Program-made: the position numbers and the translations under genes
Notes under the pieces: generated by a model
Seen by the model: only the letters and a program-made list of their open reading frames with translations
Databases searched by the model: none
Told to the model about the DNA's origin: nothing
In this document: positions 9,860 to 19,096 of the stretch, one piece after another
Layout of the letters: each line of letters opens with the position of its first letter
Position numbering within the stretch: position 1 is the first letter of the stretch
Assembly: GCA_003157775.1 (NCBI GenBank)
Contig: PMKP01000359.1
Location: 7,404-47,611 of the forward strand
DNA: 40,208 bases
Direction: 5' to 3'
Source: Myxococcales bacterium
Lineage (GTDB): Bacteria > Myxococcota_A > Polyangia > Fen-1088

Positions 9860-9919
9860 GACGCGCGAGCGGTTGATTGAATCGGGGAGTACACCAAGGC
9901 ATATAGTGGCGCCACTCAG

Positions 9920-11134
9920 ATGTCCACAGTTCCTCATGCTCCTGGCCAATTCGGTCCCTACGGAGGTCGCTACGTCTCCGAGACCTTGATGCCTGCTCTC
10001 GAAGAGCTGACCGCAGCATGGGAGCGTTTTTCGCGTGACCCGACCTTTCGCGCCGAATTGGACCGGTTGCTGCGCGATTATGTCGGCCGGCCCACGCCGC
10101 TCACCGAGGCGGCGCGGCTGGCCGACCATCTGGCAAGGGCCGAGGGCCGCCGCTTGCGCGTGTTTCTCAAGCGCGAGGATCTTTGCCACACCGGCTCGCA
10201 CAAGTTGAACAACTGCGTGGGCCAGATTTTGCTGGCCCAGCGCCTTGGCAAGAAGCGCATCATCGCCGAGACCGGGGCTGGCCAGCACGGCGTGGCCACC
10301 GCCACGGTGGCCGCCTTGTTTGGAATCCCATGCGAGATCTACATGGGCTCGGTCGATGTGGAGCGCCAGTCGCTCAACGTGTTTCGCATGCAGTTGCTGG
10401 GGGCCAAAGTCCACGCGGTCAAGGACGGCACCGCGACCCTGAAAGACGCCATGAACGAAGCCATGCGTGACTGGGTGACCAACGTAGGGACAACCCACTA
10501 CGTGCTAGGAACCGTCGCTGGCCCGCATCCCTATCCGACCATGGTGGGTGAATTGCAGTCGGTGATTGGGCGCGAGGCGCGCGCCCAGATCCAGTCGGCC
10601 ACCGGCCGGCTAGCCGACGCATGTCTGGCTTGCGTCGGCGGCGGCTCCAACGCCATGGGCCTGTTCCGCGGATTCCTCGACGATCCCGGGGTGCAGCTTT
10701 TTGGCGTGGAGGCGGCGGGCGAGGGCCTGGACACCACTCACCACGCGGCCACCCTGGGCAAGGGCCGGCCGGGCGTATTGCACGGCGCGCGCTCCTACGT
10801 GCTGTGCGACGACGACGGCCAGATATCCGAGGCCCATTCCATCTCGGCCGGCCTCGACTACCCCGGGGTCGGGCCTGAGCACAGTTACCTGCGCGACAGC
10901 GGACGCGCCAAGTACCTGGCTGCGACGGATCGGGAGGCTCTGGCCGCGTGTCGTCTGCTGGCCCGTTGCGAGGGCATCATCCCCGCCCTGGAGAGCGCAC
11001 ACGCAGTGGCAGGACTGCCACGCGTGGCCGAGCAACTCCCCGACGGGGCCAGCGTGATCATCAACATCTCGGGCCGTGGCGACAAGGACATGGGCACCAT
11101 CGCCAAGTACTTCGGCGCGGAGGTGTCGTCATGA
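9920..11134 (+). CDS. trpB: Tryptophan synthase beta chain
   Basis: [40 protein letters not shown] (PLP Lys), [10 protein letters not shown]. Confidence 0.97.
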   Translation: MSTVPHAPGQFGPYGGRYVSETLMPALEELTAAWERFSRDPTFRAELDRLLRDYVGRPTPLTEAARLADHLARAEGRRLRVFLKREDLCHTGSHKLNNCVGQILLAQRLGKKRIIAETGAGQHGVATATVAALFGIPCEIYMGSVDVERQSLNVFRMQLLGAKVHAVKDGTATLKDAMNEAMRDWVTNVGTTHYVLGTVAGPHPYPTMVGELQSVIGREARAQIQSATGRLADACLACVGGGSNAMGLFRGFLDDPGVQLFGVEAAGEGLDTTHHAATLGKGRPGVLHGARSYVLCDDDGQISEAHSISAGLDYPGVGPEHSYLRDSGRAKYLAATDREALAACRLLARCEGIIPALESAHAVAGLPRVAEQLPDGASVIINISGRGDKDMGTIAKYFGAEVSS

Positions 11135-11964
11135 CGAACCCGCCGGGCTCGCCTTTCCCCTCGCGGATAGCTGGAGCTTTTGCCAAGGCTCGCTCGCAAG
11201 GCCGCAAGGCGCTGGTCCTCTACCTCACCGGCTGCGACCCCGACTTCGAGACCAGTCGTCGTCTCTTGTTGGCCGCAGCGCGAGCCGGAGCGGATGTGCT
11301 TGAACTGGGCGTGCCGTGGAGCGACCCATCGGCTGACGGGCCGGCCATTCAGGCAGCGATGCGCAGGGCCCTGGCTGCGGGAGGGGGGATGGGCACGGCC
11401 CTCGATCTCTGCCGGGCGGTGCGCGCGGACAATGCGGACGTTGCGGTCGTGCTCTTCGGCTACGCCAACCCGATCTTCGTGCGCGGCGCTGCGAAGTTTG
11501 CCGCCCAAGCCAAGCAGGCTGGCGCCGACGGTGCGTTGTGTGTGGACTGGCCTGCCGACGAGGATCCCGAACTGGCCCAGGCGCTTTCTCAGCAAGGCCT
11601 CGATTTGGTTCCGCTCATCGCGCCCACCTCCACGCCCGAGCGGGTGAAGGCGATAGCCGCCGTCGCGGGCGGTTTTCTCTACTACGTCTCGCTGACCGGC
11701 ATCACGGGCAGCCAACTGCCCAACTTGGATGAAACCTCCGCACGCGTGCGACAGGTGCGCGAACTGTCCGGCGGGCGCCTGCCGGTCGCCGTGGGATTTG
11801 GGATTGCCACGCCGGCAGACGCGCGGGCGGTGGCCGGGTTCGCCGATGGTGTGGTAGTGGGCAGCGCCGCAGTCCGGGTGATCGAGCGAGCCGTGGCCGC
11901 GGGTCGCGATCCGGTACCGGAGTTGGAGGCATTTGTCGGCGAACTGCGCGCGGCGCTGGGCTAG
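11131..11964 (+). CDS. trpA: Tryptophan synthase alpha chain
   Basis: [51 protein letters not shown]; start overlaps the trpB stop as ATGA. Confidence 0.95.
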   Translation: MTNPPGSPFPSRIAGAFAKARSQGRKALVLYLTGCDPDFETSRRLLLAAARAGADVLELGVPWSDPSADGPAIQAAMRRALAAGGGMGTALDLCRAVRADNADVAVVLFGYANPIFVRGAAKFAAQAKQAGADGALCVDWPADEDPELAQALSQQGLDLVPLIAPTSTPERVKAIAAVAGGFLYYVSLTGITGSQLPNLDETSARVRQVRELSGGRLPVAVGFGIATPADARAVAGFADGVVVGSAAVRVIERAVAAGRDPVPELEAFVGELRAALG

Positions 11965-12032
11965 CACCGCCTCTCGAAGATCCATCCAACTCGCGCCGTC
12001 GAACATCGTCACCAGCTTGGCGACGGTTTTCT

Positions 12033-12062
12033 TTGACCAGTCGGACCCATTACCCTTATAGT
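12033..12062 (+). promoter_or_regulatory. Candidate sigma70-type promoter for the 12099 CDS
   Basis: TTGACC (12033-12038), 18-nt spacer, TATAGT (12057-12062); AAGGAGAAA Shine-Dalgarno shortly before the ATG at 12099. Confidence 0.5.
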
Positions 12063-12098
12063 CGGGCTCTTTCGCGACGACTAACCAAGGAGAAACCG

Positions 12099-12791
12099 AT
12101 GCTTACTCGGGTTGGACTTACCGTAGCCGCCTGTCTCTTGCTTGCCCAAACCGCAATCGCCCAGCAGGCGGCACCGCCGCCACCGCAGCCGGAGTACGCG
12201 CAGCCGCAGCAGTACGCGCAGCCGCAGCAGTACGCGCAGCCGCAGCAGTACGCGCAGCCGCAGTACCCGCCGCAGCCGAGCATGGCGCCCCCAGGTGCGC
12301 CCCCCTACGACAGGCGTACCGACGACTACCGACGACGACAGGAAGAGGGGGTTACGGCCTTCAACTCGGTGTTCGCAGAGGCGCTCGGCGTTGGCGGCCT
12401 GTACTCCATCAACTACGAGCGTCGGTTCGGGCAGTCCGGGTGGGCCGGAAGGATCGGGTTTTCCTACATCTCCCTCGGTGCTTCCGAAGGTGGCGGGAGC
12501 GTTAGTCTTCTCACCTTCCCGATCACCCTCAGCTACCTCGGAATCGGCGACTACTACAACAAGTTCGAGATCGGAGCGGGCGGCATGATCGCGCGTGCCA
12601 GCGCCTCGGCCGGGGGCGTCGGCTCGTCCTACGCGAGCGCGAGCGGGATCGGGGGGGCGGGCACTGTGCTCTTCGGGTATCGCTACCAGTCTGACGGCGG
12701 TGGGTTCCAGTTCCGCGCCGGGATCTCGCCCTTGTTCGGGCCCGGCGGAGTGTTGCCCTGGGGTTACATCAGCTTCGGCGGCGCGTTCTGA
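12099..12791 (+). CDS. Secreted outer-membrane-type protein with Pro/Gln-rich N-terminal repeat
   Basis: Signal peptide MLTRVGLTVAACLLLAQTAIAQ, YAQPQQ repeats, Gly/Tyr-rich beta-strand-like C-terminal region. Confidence 0.7.
   Translation: MLTRVGLTVAACLLLAQTAIAQQAAPPPPQPEYAQPQQYAQPQQYAQPQQYAQPQYPPQPSMAPPGAPPYDRRTDDYRRRQEEGVTAFNSVFAEALGVGGLYSINYERRFGQSGWAGRIGFSYISLGASEGGGSVSLLTFPITLSYLGIGDYYNKFEIGAGGMIARASASAGGVGSSYASASGIGGAGTVLFGYRYQSDGGGFQFRAGISPLFGPGGVLPWGYISFGGAF
12195..12263 (+). repeat. Tandem 18-bp coding repeat tacgcgcagccgcagcag (3 full copies plus a partial)
   Basis: Direct reading; encodes YAQPQQ-YAQPQQ-YAQPQQ-YAQPQ. Confidence 0.95.
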
Positions 12792-12848
12792 CCCTGACCA
12801 AGAGGCGGTGGAGTCGTCTTTCCCAGACGATTCTCGACGGTCGCCAGA

Positions 12849-13232
12849 TCAAAAACGCGCGTCCAGCGGACCCACGCGGGTGCGCAGGTCGGTGACGCTC
12901 CCGGGATCCACCAGCGGCTGCATGCGGGTGAGGATCTCACGCTTGAGCAGGGTGATCTGGTGGGCCAGGGCTGAGCTCGACACGCGCACAAAGAGCGTGC
13001 CCTCATGCAGACTCTCGGCCCTGGTGTGCTGGCGCAAGGGACCTCCCACCGCTTGCTCGTAGGCGGCGAAGATACGGTGCTCGCGGGCTCGGTGCTCACC
13101 GCCGATGCTCGCCACCACGGCCGACATCAAAGATGCCGCAGTCTCGGGTTCGGCGTTCCGGCGTCGCGGCCGCGTTGCAGATCTCACAGCCGAAAAGGTA
13201 CTGCCGCCAGGGTTCGCTTGGCAACATGACAT
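12849..13232 (-). CDS. DUF721 / DciA-like protein
   Basis: 127 aa; WxxAVG-like region AAYEQAVGGPLRQHT, LFVRVSSSALAHQITLLKREILTRM typical of DUF721. Confidence 0.7.
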   Translation of the reverse strand: MSCCQANPGGSTFSAVRSATRPRRRNAEPETAASLMSAVVASIGGEHRAREHRIFAAYEQAVGGPLRQHTRAESLHEGTLFVRVSSSALAHQITLLKREILTRMQPLVDPGSVTDLRTRVGPLDARF

Positions 13233-13276
13233 CCGTGAAAACGTGCCCCAGCGACGCCCCTTGCTATCATCAGGCG

Positions 13277-13669
13277 ATGATCCGAGATGCCGTCTCTACT
13301 TCATGTGCCCCGCGAGCGATCGGCCCCTATTCCCAGGCGGTAGTCGTGGCCGGCGCTCGCTGGATCTACTGTTCGGGCCAGATCCCGCTCGACCCACAAA
13401 CCGGTGAGTTGGTGGGCGGCGGCGACGTTGAAAAGGAAACCCACCGCGTGATGCAGAATCTGGCAGCGGTGCTCAAGGCTGCCGGCGTGTCACTAGACGC
13501 CGTGGTCAAGACGACCATCTATCTGACCGACCTCGGGAACTTCGCTGCCGTGAACCAGGCGTACGCCACATACTTCGGAAACACGCCGCCCGCCCGTGCC
13601 ACCGTGCAGGTCGCAGCCTTGCCCAAGGGAGCGCAGGTCGAAATCGATGCTGTGGCTGTGGCAGCCTGA
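13277..13669 (+). CDS. RidA (YjgF/YER057c/UK114) family enamine/imine deaminase
   Basis: AIGPYSQAVVVAGARWIYCSGQIPLDPQTGELV...PARATVQVAALPKGAQVEIDAVAV. Confidence 0.93.
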   Translation: MIRDAVSTSCAPRAIGPYSQAVVVAGARWIYCSGQIPLDPQTGELVGGGDVEKETHRVMQNLAAVLKAAGVSLDAVVKTTIYLTDLGNFAAVNQAYATYFGNTPPARATVQVAALPKGAQVEIDAVAVAA

Positions 13670-13693
13670 CCTCGGTGCGGCGCCGAATCGAGG

Positions 13694-13885
13694 CTATGGG
13701 GCCTTCGCCACGAAACCGGAGCGTATGCAACGTGTGCAGACGCGCACCCGCTTTCGCGAGCCGCCGATCGTGATATGCACGTTCTGCAGATTCGGCCGCT
13801 GCTGGCTCTTGGTCCTGATATTCGAGTGGCTAACGTTGTTGGCCACTTTCCTTTGTTTGCCGCAAATTGCACACTGCGCAGGCAT
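13694..13885 (-). CDS. rpmB: 50S ribosomal protein L28, four-cysteine form
   Basis: MPAQCAICGKQRKVANNVSHSNIRTKSQQRPNLQNVHITIGGSRKRVRVCTRCIRSG. Confidence 0.92.
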   Translation of the reverse strand: MPAQCAICGKQRKVANNVSHSNIRTKSQQRPNLQNVHITIGGSRKRVRVCTRCIRSGFVAKAP

Positions 13886-13921
13886 GGGTTCTCCGGAAGG
13901 GCGTACCATTAGCACCGACTG

Positions 13922-15499
13922 ATGCGCTCCGCAAGCACTCACAGAAACTCCCTGGTTGTGGCGGCGCTCATTCTCGCGGCCGGCCATGGGCTGGCCTGTC
14001 GAGGATCCAAGTCAAGGCGCGATGCGGCGGTTGATGCGAAGCGGGCGGCGAAGGTGCTCCCGCCCGTCGACCTGGTCGGCGTGGTGCAGGATAGCGGAGG
14101 TGCGCCCCTGCCGGATGCCCTGGTCATCGCTTGGCCCAAGGACAAGGGCGCCGATTCTGTGGTGCAAGCGCGCTCGAATTCCGATGGGCGCTTCGTGCTG
14201 GCTCGCCTGCGGCCGGGGACATGGACGCTGCTGGCTGAGGCAGCCGGTTTCGGCACGCTGGAAATCGACCGAGCCGTGCCAGACGTCGAATCGCTCGTCC
14301 TGGCTCTTGACGGGCAGGGGCGCAGCCTGGGCGGCATTGTGCTCAGACCTCCGAGCAGCCCCGAACCCGGGGCGAATGTGGTGCTCGGCGGGCCGAGCCT
14401 GCGCTGGTCGCGTGAGACGGTGGCAGACGCGCATGGTGTGTTCAGCTTCGCGGGTTTGGGTCTGGGCCGGTTTTCCATCCGCGCCGCGCATGGCACGCTG
14501 GTGTCAGCGACAGCGAGTCAGGTGATTGAGGAGGGCACAAGCCACCTGGCGCCAGTGCGGTTGCTGCTGGCTTCGGGCGCCTTTGTTGAAGGTCGTGTGC
14601 GCGATGACATGGGCCGGAACCTTCCCGGGACCACGGTGGATGTGTTGACCATGCCATCCGATGACTTGCCCGTGACCTGCCAGTCGGACCAGGAAGGCAA
14701 GTTCACCGTCGGGCCGATGCGGCCCGGTCGCTACCAGGTTGTCGCCCGACTGGAAGGCTACGTTCTCTTGGATGCGCCAGAGCTTCTGCTCAGCACCGGC
14801 AGCACGGCTTTTGCAGCCCTCAGACTCGCGCGCGGGGCACTCGTCGCGGGCCGTGTGCTCGACGAGGATGGCTCGCCAATGGGCGCAGTGCCAGTGTCCG
14901 TGGTCGGACTCGTCGGCGGCCGGGACGAGGTGATCGTCCTGCCAGGTGCCTTGCCCACGGCGGCCGAGGCGGCGGAGCTGCCTTTGGGCTCAGTGGCGCG
15001 CCCGGGGAGCATTCGCACGGCGCTTTCCGATGCGCAGGGACGTTTCGAGTTGAGGGGACTGGCCCCGGGACGCTCGCGTCTTGAGGTCTCACCGGCTGAC
15101 AAGCTGCCCTTGCGACGTGAGCCACTGCTGCTCGCGCCGGGCGATGCCCGAGATCTCGGCGATCTCGTCGTGCCAACCGGGGTTCTGCTTTCGGGCCGCG
15201 TTCTGGACCAGGACGGTCAGGTTCTGCCGGGCGCGGAGGTGGAAGCGCGCGCTGCCGGGAAGCCGGCTCGCCCCCCAAGCCGGGTCACATCCGACCCGCA
15301 AGGCCGGTTCTTCATTCGTGTGCCGGTGGGCGAATATGCCCTGGCCGCGAAGGCCAAGGACCATGCTCTTCAGGCCATCCCCATGGTGCGCGCCGTGGGG
15401 CGCCCGGATTCCTTGGAATTCAGACTTGCGCCCCACGCGGCTAGCGCCGACGGAGGAGTGCCAGGGCCAGCGCGAGGAGCACCAGCACGCCGGAGATAG
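13922..15499 (+). CDS. Lipoprotein with repeated carboxypeptidase-regulatory-like (CarboxypepD_reg) domains
   Basis: N-terminal AAGHGLAC lipobox-like motif; repeated G-x-V-xD-xxG-x-PLPDALV...SDGRFVLARLRPG units. Confidence 0.75.
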   Translation: MRSASTHRNSLVVAALILAAGHGLACRGSKSRRDAAVDAKRAAKVLPPVDLVGVVQDSGGAPLPDALVIAWPKDKGADSVVQARSNSDGRFVLARLRPGTWTLLAEAAGFGTLEIDRAVPDVESLVLALDGQGRSLGGIVLRPPSSPEPGANVVLGGPSLRWSRETVADAHGVFSFAGLGLGRFSIRAAHGTLVSATASQVIEEGTSHLAPVRLLLASGAFVEGRVRDDMGRNLPGTTVDVLTMPSDDLPVTCQSDQEGKFTVGPMRPGRYQVVARLEGYVLLDAPELLLSTGSTAFAALRLARGALVAGRVLDEDGSPMGAVPVSVVGLVGGRDEVIVLPGALPTAAEAAELPLGSVARPGSIRTALSDAQGRFELRGLAPGRSRLEVSPADKLPLRREPLLLAPGDARDLGDLVVPTGVLLSGRVLDQDGQVLPGAEVEARAAGKPARPPSRVTSDPQGRFFIRVPVGEYALAAKAKDHALQAIPMVRAVGRPDSLEFRLAPHAASADGGVPGPARGAPARRR

Positions 15500-16382
15500 G
15501 GACACCTCGGGGGTGGGTCGCGTATGAACAGCCCCCGCTTCCTGATGTCGACCCAGATCCCGACGGCGCTAGGCACACGAAGTTGGGGTCGTAGGTATAG
15601 ATGTCGCACGCGGCTTGCATGTCATCGGGCGACAAGCTGCGCAGCCCAACTTCTGCGCTAGGTGAATCAACCGAGACGTACATCGTGGCACCCGTGACGA
15701 TGTCGGGCAGGTTGGTCGAGCTGCAATCGGGCACGGGGTTGCCATTGTTGTCCACAGGCCACAAGCCGTCGGAAGATGTCCCTGGGGTGAAGCAGGTGTG
15801 ATCCAGGCCGATGACATGCCCAAACTCGTGGGTAATCGTGCCCTGGAAGTCTTGGGTGTTGTTGGGCACAAACTGTTCGGGATGGCCCACGAAGTCGCCC
15901 CACGTGAAGTCGGTGGCATTCACTTCCAGGTCGGCGTCCAAGATTTCGCCGGTGTTCTTGAGCTGGAATACGGTAGTGATGGCCAGGGCGCTGTCGTCAT
16001 AGCAGATTGGTTCGTTGGGATCGGTGGGTGGGGGATCGCGGCACCATCCGTTTTTGCGGAAGATCAGGCGATTGTGGTAGTCCATGCCCACCGGACCCGC
16101 AACAGCAGGGACCGACTCCACGGTGAAGATTACGTTGGTACATCGGACCCCATCGAGCGAGGATTGACTCCAGGCCGCGCCCGCTTGCGTGGCCGCATCG
16201 AAATATCCCGCAGCATCCAGCTCGAGCGGAGGAGAGCCCAGGGAGAATTCCATGGTCACGCAAGGGGCTTTCCATGCGGTTGGCACGCCCGCGCTGGTCG
16301 TAGTACGGACGTAGGCCGCGGCAGGCATGGGCAGGGCTGCTATACCTGCCACGGTCATCACCAGGCTGGTTCGAGTTCTCAT
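15441..16382 (-). CDS. Secreted matrixin-like zinc metalloprotease with MYXO-CTERM-like tail
   Basis: Start at MRTRTSLVMTVAGIAALPMPAAA; zinc motif HEFGHVIGLDH; C-terminus GSTSGSGGCSYATHPRGVPISGVLVLLALALALLRRR. Confidence 0.8.
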   Translation of the reverse strand: MRTRTSLVMTVAGIAALPMPAAAYVRTTTSAGVPTAWKAPCVTMEFSLGSPPLELDAAGYFDAATQAGAAWSQSSLDGVRCTNVIFTVESVPAVAGPVGMDYHNRLIFRKNGWCRDPPPTDPNEPICYDDSALAITTVFQLKNTGEILDADLEVNATDFTWGDFVGHPEQFVPNNTQDFQGTITHEFGHVIGLDHTCFTPGTSSDGLWPVDNNGNPVPDCSSTNLPDIVTGATMYVSVDSPSAEVGLRSLSPDDMQAACDIYTYDPNFVCLAPSGSGSTSGSGGCSYATHPRGVPISGVLVLLALALALLRRR

Positions 16383-16401
16383 AGGAGGTGTTCCGGGTTT
16401 C

Positions 16402-16953
16402 CTACGGACTGACCAGCGCGCGCACACGCTGGCGAAGCTCATCCAATCGCATGGCAGGCTCAGGCGACGCCGGTTGCAGGCGTCCCTGGGAATCGCGGCG
16501 TACGACCGCGGAGTGTTCCGCGACTTCGGCCACCCAGCCCTTGACCGTGTCGTCCCAATGCAGAGGGCGCTTGCCCTGGCTCATTCCCACCACGCGGGGC
16601 GCGCCCTGGCCGGCGAGAAAGAGCACCGCCTTCTCGCCGGGCGCAAAGCTGGGCATGCCATGGACGCGCATTTCGATATCGCCCACGGTGCCACCCGGCT
16701 GAACGATGACCACGCGCTGGTCAGGGAAAACCGACCCCTTCCAAGTTTCCTCGACCTTGATCTCGATGCGGGTGTGAATGTTTCGGCCAGAGGAATCCCA
16801 TTCGCTGATTGTCGATACGACCTGGGCAACGACGATGCGATCCGCGCTTGCGGTCAACTCAGCTAGATCCAGTGCCTGGACCAGCGAGCCCGCCGCCAGG
16901 GATGGCAGAAGCAGCGCCGCAAGGCCCAGGGCAACGCTTCGCAAGGGGCTCAT
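16402..16953 (-). CDS. Secreted protein of unknown function
   Basis: Signal peptide MSPLRSVALGLAALLLPSLAAG; conserved-looking DRIVVAQVVSTISEWDSSGRNIHTRIEIKVEETWKG. Confidence 0.65.
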   Translation of the reverse strand: MSPLRSVALGLAALLLPSLAAGSLVQALDLAELTASADRIVVAQVVSTISEWDSSGRNIHTRIEIKVEETWKGSVFPDQRVVIVQPGGTVGDIEMRVHGMPSFAPGEKAVLFLAGQGAPRVVGMSQGKRPLHWDDTVKGWVAEVAEHSAVVRRDSQGRLQPASPEPAMRLDELRQRVRALVSP

Positions 16954-16969
16954 GGCTACAAGAGTAGCA

Positions 16970-19045
16970 CTACAACCCCGGCCGAGTCGCGGGCTCCTTG
17001 TCGATCCTGCGCAACGCCGGCTTGGTTCCGCGGGCTGCAGCAAGCTCCGCAGCCGTCAGACGGCCACTGCGTTTCATCATCGCGAGCAGATCATGAAGTC
17101 TCTGCAGCCAACCGTCGTCCACATGTCCATCACGAAAACGCCGCGCCAGCACGTGCGGGTTGGGCGCCAGCGCCGCCAAGTAGGCGGACTCGATCGGGCG
17201 GAGCTGGTTGAGTTCCTTGCCAAAGTAGGCGCGCGCGGCTTGGCGCACACCGCGAATTCCTGGGCCGAGGTCGATTACATTCAAGTAAAGCTCGAGGATG
17301 CGTTCCTTGCCAAGGAGGTTGTGTAGACGCCACGCCAGCACGGTTTCCTCCAGCTTTCGGGCCAGGGTTCGGTGGGGAGTCAAGAACAGATTCTTGGCCA
17401 GTTGCTGGGTGATGGTGCTGGCCCCGCGTCCAAAGCTGCCGGTTTCGAAATCTTGCACCAAAGCATGGCGAATCGTTTCGATGTCGAAGCCATCGTGAGC
17501 AAAGAAGCGGCTGTCTTCAGAGGTGAGAAAAGCCGCCGGCAGGTGCCTGGGCATCTCGGCCAGTGGGGCAAAATCAGGGTGGTACTTGCCCAGGGGGAGG
17601 CGTGGCGCCAAGGGGCCGGTTGGTGTCCCCCGCACAAGGGCCGGGGTCAAGCTGGCCAGCACCTGCGGTTCAGTCTTGACCGTGCAGCGCGGGTTCACCC
17701 GGACGTCCAGCGCCAGAGTTTCCCAGGCCGCGGCGTCGAAAGAAAGGGCGACGGAAACCCCCAGCTTGCCGCCCAAAACTAGCCCCTCCAATGCCTGCTG
17801 CACAGGTTGTGCTTGTGCAGCTAGCAAGGCGGCGCAAGCCAATGGCGCTGCGGGCGGTGTGCTGACGGTGATCTCACCCCGGGGCGTTCCCAGCAACTCG
17901 GCCCAGCCCTTGACGTTCAGTTGTGCGCCGAACGCACGCACCTCTGCTGCTTCGATGTCCACCCTGCCGGTCGCGCTTGTCCCTTGGCCGCTCGCGTGGA
18001 TCTCCATCCCGACATCGCGCCAGGGCATCCGGTCAACCGCCGGATGGTGCACCTGCAGCCCGCGAAACTGGCTGTCCACCTGAAAGGCAACGCCCATTCG
18101 CTCCATGTCGAAGGACGCCACGATGTGCAGGTCGGCACGCGCTTCATCTAGTCCCAGCCCGCGCGGCTCCGCGATGACGTCAAGCGCACGCAGGGGCCAC
18201 TCGTGTGCTTCGATTTGTAGGTCGGCCACATCACCTGCGGTCCGGCAAGAGATGTGCAGGCCTGAGGATGCGCCATCTGAGTCATCCGTGCGCAGGTCGA
18301 CAGACACTCCCTGCCCGGCGAAGCGTGCCTCGACCGTGGCGCCTTCTGCGAGAATGCCCCCGCCGGGGATCAGCAAGCTGGCTCGCCGACCTGTCGCAGT
18401 CACCGGCATGCCCCGCCCGCCCTCTAGCGCGACCTCAGGCAAGCGCAGGGTCGCGGCTGCACCAACCTCAAGCACAAGATCTCTCAGCAGCGCAGATTCC
18501 TTGCCTTGGGGTGAGTGCTGAAAGCTGGCATCGGGCGTGCGAAAAGCGACCCGCAGTCCGCCCGGCAGAACCACCGCGCCGTGAACCCGCGCCCTTCGGA
18601 CTGAAAAGGCAAGCGGCGCTTCGCGCGAAAGTCGGTGACCGCCCGACGCGGGGGATGGGGCCGCAGCCGACGGCCGGACGGAAAAATTGTCGGCGGTCGC
18701 CGTGCGCAGGTATTCGACGTCGAGACCATCCGCCATCACTTCGGCAGGATCCCAAAACCCGCGTTCCGGGCCGCCCAGGCGCACCACGATGCGTTCGGCG
18801 CGCAGCACCGGCTCTGAGTCGAACGGGGGCGCCCCGAAAACCTCCACTCCATGCGCGACCAGGGTGTGCAACCCGCCTATGCCGAGGCTTTCCACCCGCA
18901 CGTGACGCCCGATCGCCTGTTCCAGGCGCAGGCAAAACCACGGCACAATGCCCTTGTTCCACAGTGCGATGCCGACAGGCACCAGGACCAAGGTAGCCAG
19001 GGCTACGGCCCCCAGAAAAACGAATCGGCGGGATGTAGAGCGCAA
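16970..19045 (-). CDS. Large membrane-anchored protein with AsmA-like N-terminal region and C-terminal GT51 peptidoglycan glycosyltransferase domain
   Basis: GT51 motifs SEDSRFFAHDGFD, GRGASTITQQLAKNLFL and RKLEETVLAWRLHNLLGKERILELYLN; no transpeptidase domain. Confidence 0.85.
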   Translation of the reverse strand: MRSTSRRFVFLGAVALATLVLVPVGIALWNKGIVPWFCLRLEQAIGRHVRVESLGIGGLHTLVAHGVEVFGAPPFDSEPVLRAERIVVRLGGPERGFWDPAEVMADGLDVEYLRTATADNFSVRPSAAAPSPASGGHRLSREAPLAFSVRRARVHGAVVLPGGLRVAFRTPDASFQHSPQGKESALLRDLVLEVGAAATLRLPEVALEGGRGMPVTATGRRASLLIPGGGILAEGATVEARFAGQGVSVDLRTDDSDGASSGLHISCRTAGDVADLQIEAHEWPLRALDVIAEPRGLGLDEARADLHIVASFDMERMGVAFQVDSQFRGLQVHHPAVDRMPWRDVGMEIHASGQGTSATGRVDIEAAEVRAFGAQLNVKGWAELLGTPRGEITVSTPPAAPLACAALLAAQAQPVQQALEGLVLGGKLGVSVALSFDAAAWETLALDVRVNPRCTVKTEPQVLASLTPALVRGTPTGPLAPRLPLGKYHPDFAPLAEMPRHLPAAFLTSEDSRFFAHDGFDIETIRHALVQDFETGSFGRGASTITQQLAKNLFLTPHRTLARKLEETVLAWRLHNLLGKERILELYLNVIDLGPGIRGVRQAARAYFGKELNQLRPIESAYLAALAPNPHVLARRFRDGHVDDGWLQRLHDLLAMMKRSGRLTAAELAAARGTKPALRRIDKEPATRPGL

Positions 19046-19096
19046 GCGGCACTATGGTACCGCAGGAGCGGGCCGGCGAAGAGACTGATTAGACGA

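Noticed and set aside
9860-10498. N-terminal extension of the zinc-ribbon-like ORF
   Set aside because: Runs antisense through trpB; internal ATGs at 9853/9859 give a compact protein with the real motifs
10885-12012. 375-aa minus-strand ORF
   Set aside because: Antisense to trpB/trpA; no recognisable motifs
12056-12283. Cys-rich ORF on the minus strand (CGCAYCC repeats)
   Set aside because: Antisense reading of the YAQPQQ-coding repeat; the composition is an artefact of the 18-bp tandem repeat
12814-12830. TCGTCT ttccc AGACGA hairpin between convergent genes
   Set aside because: Only 6-bp stem without U-tract; cannot be distinguished from chance, so not listed as a terminator
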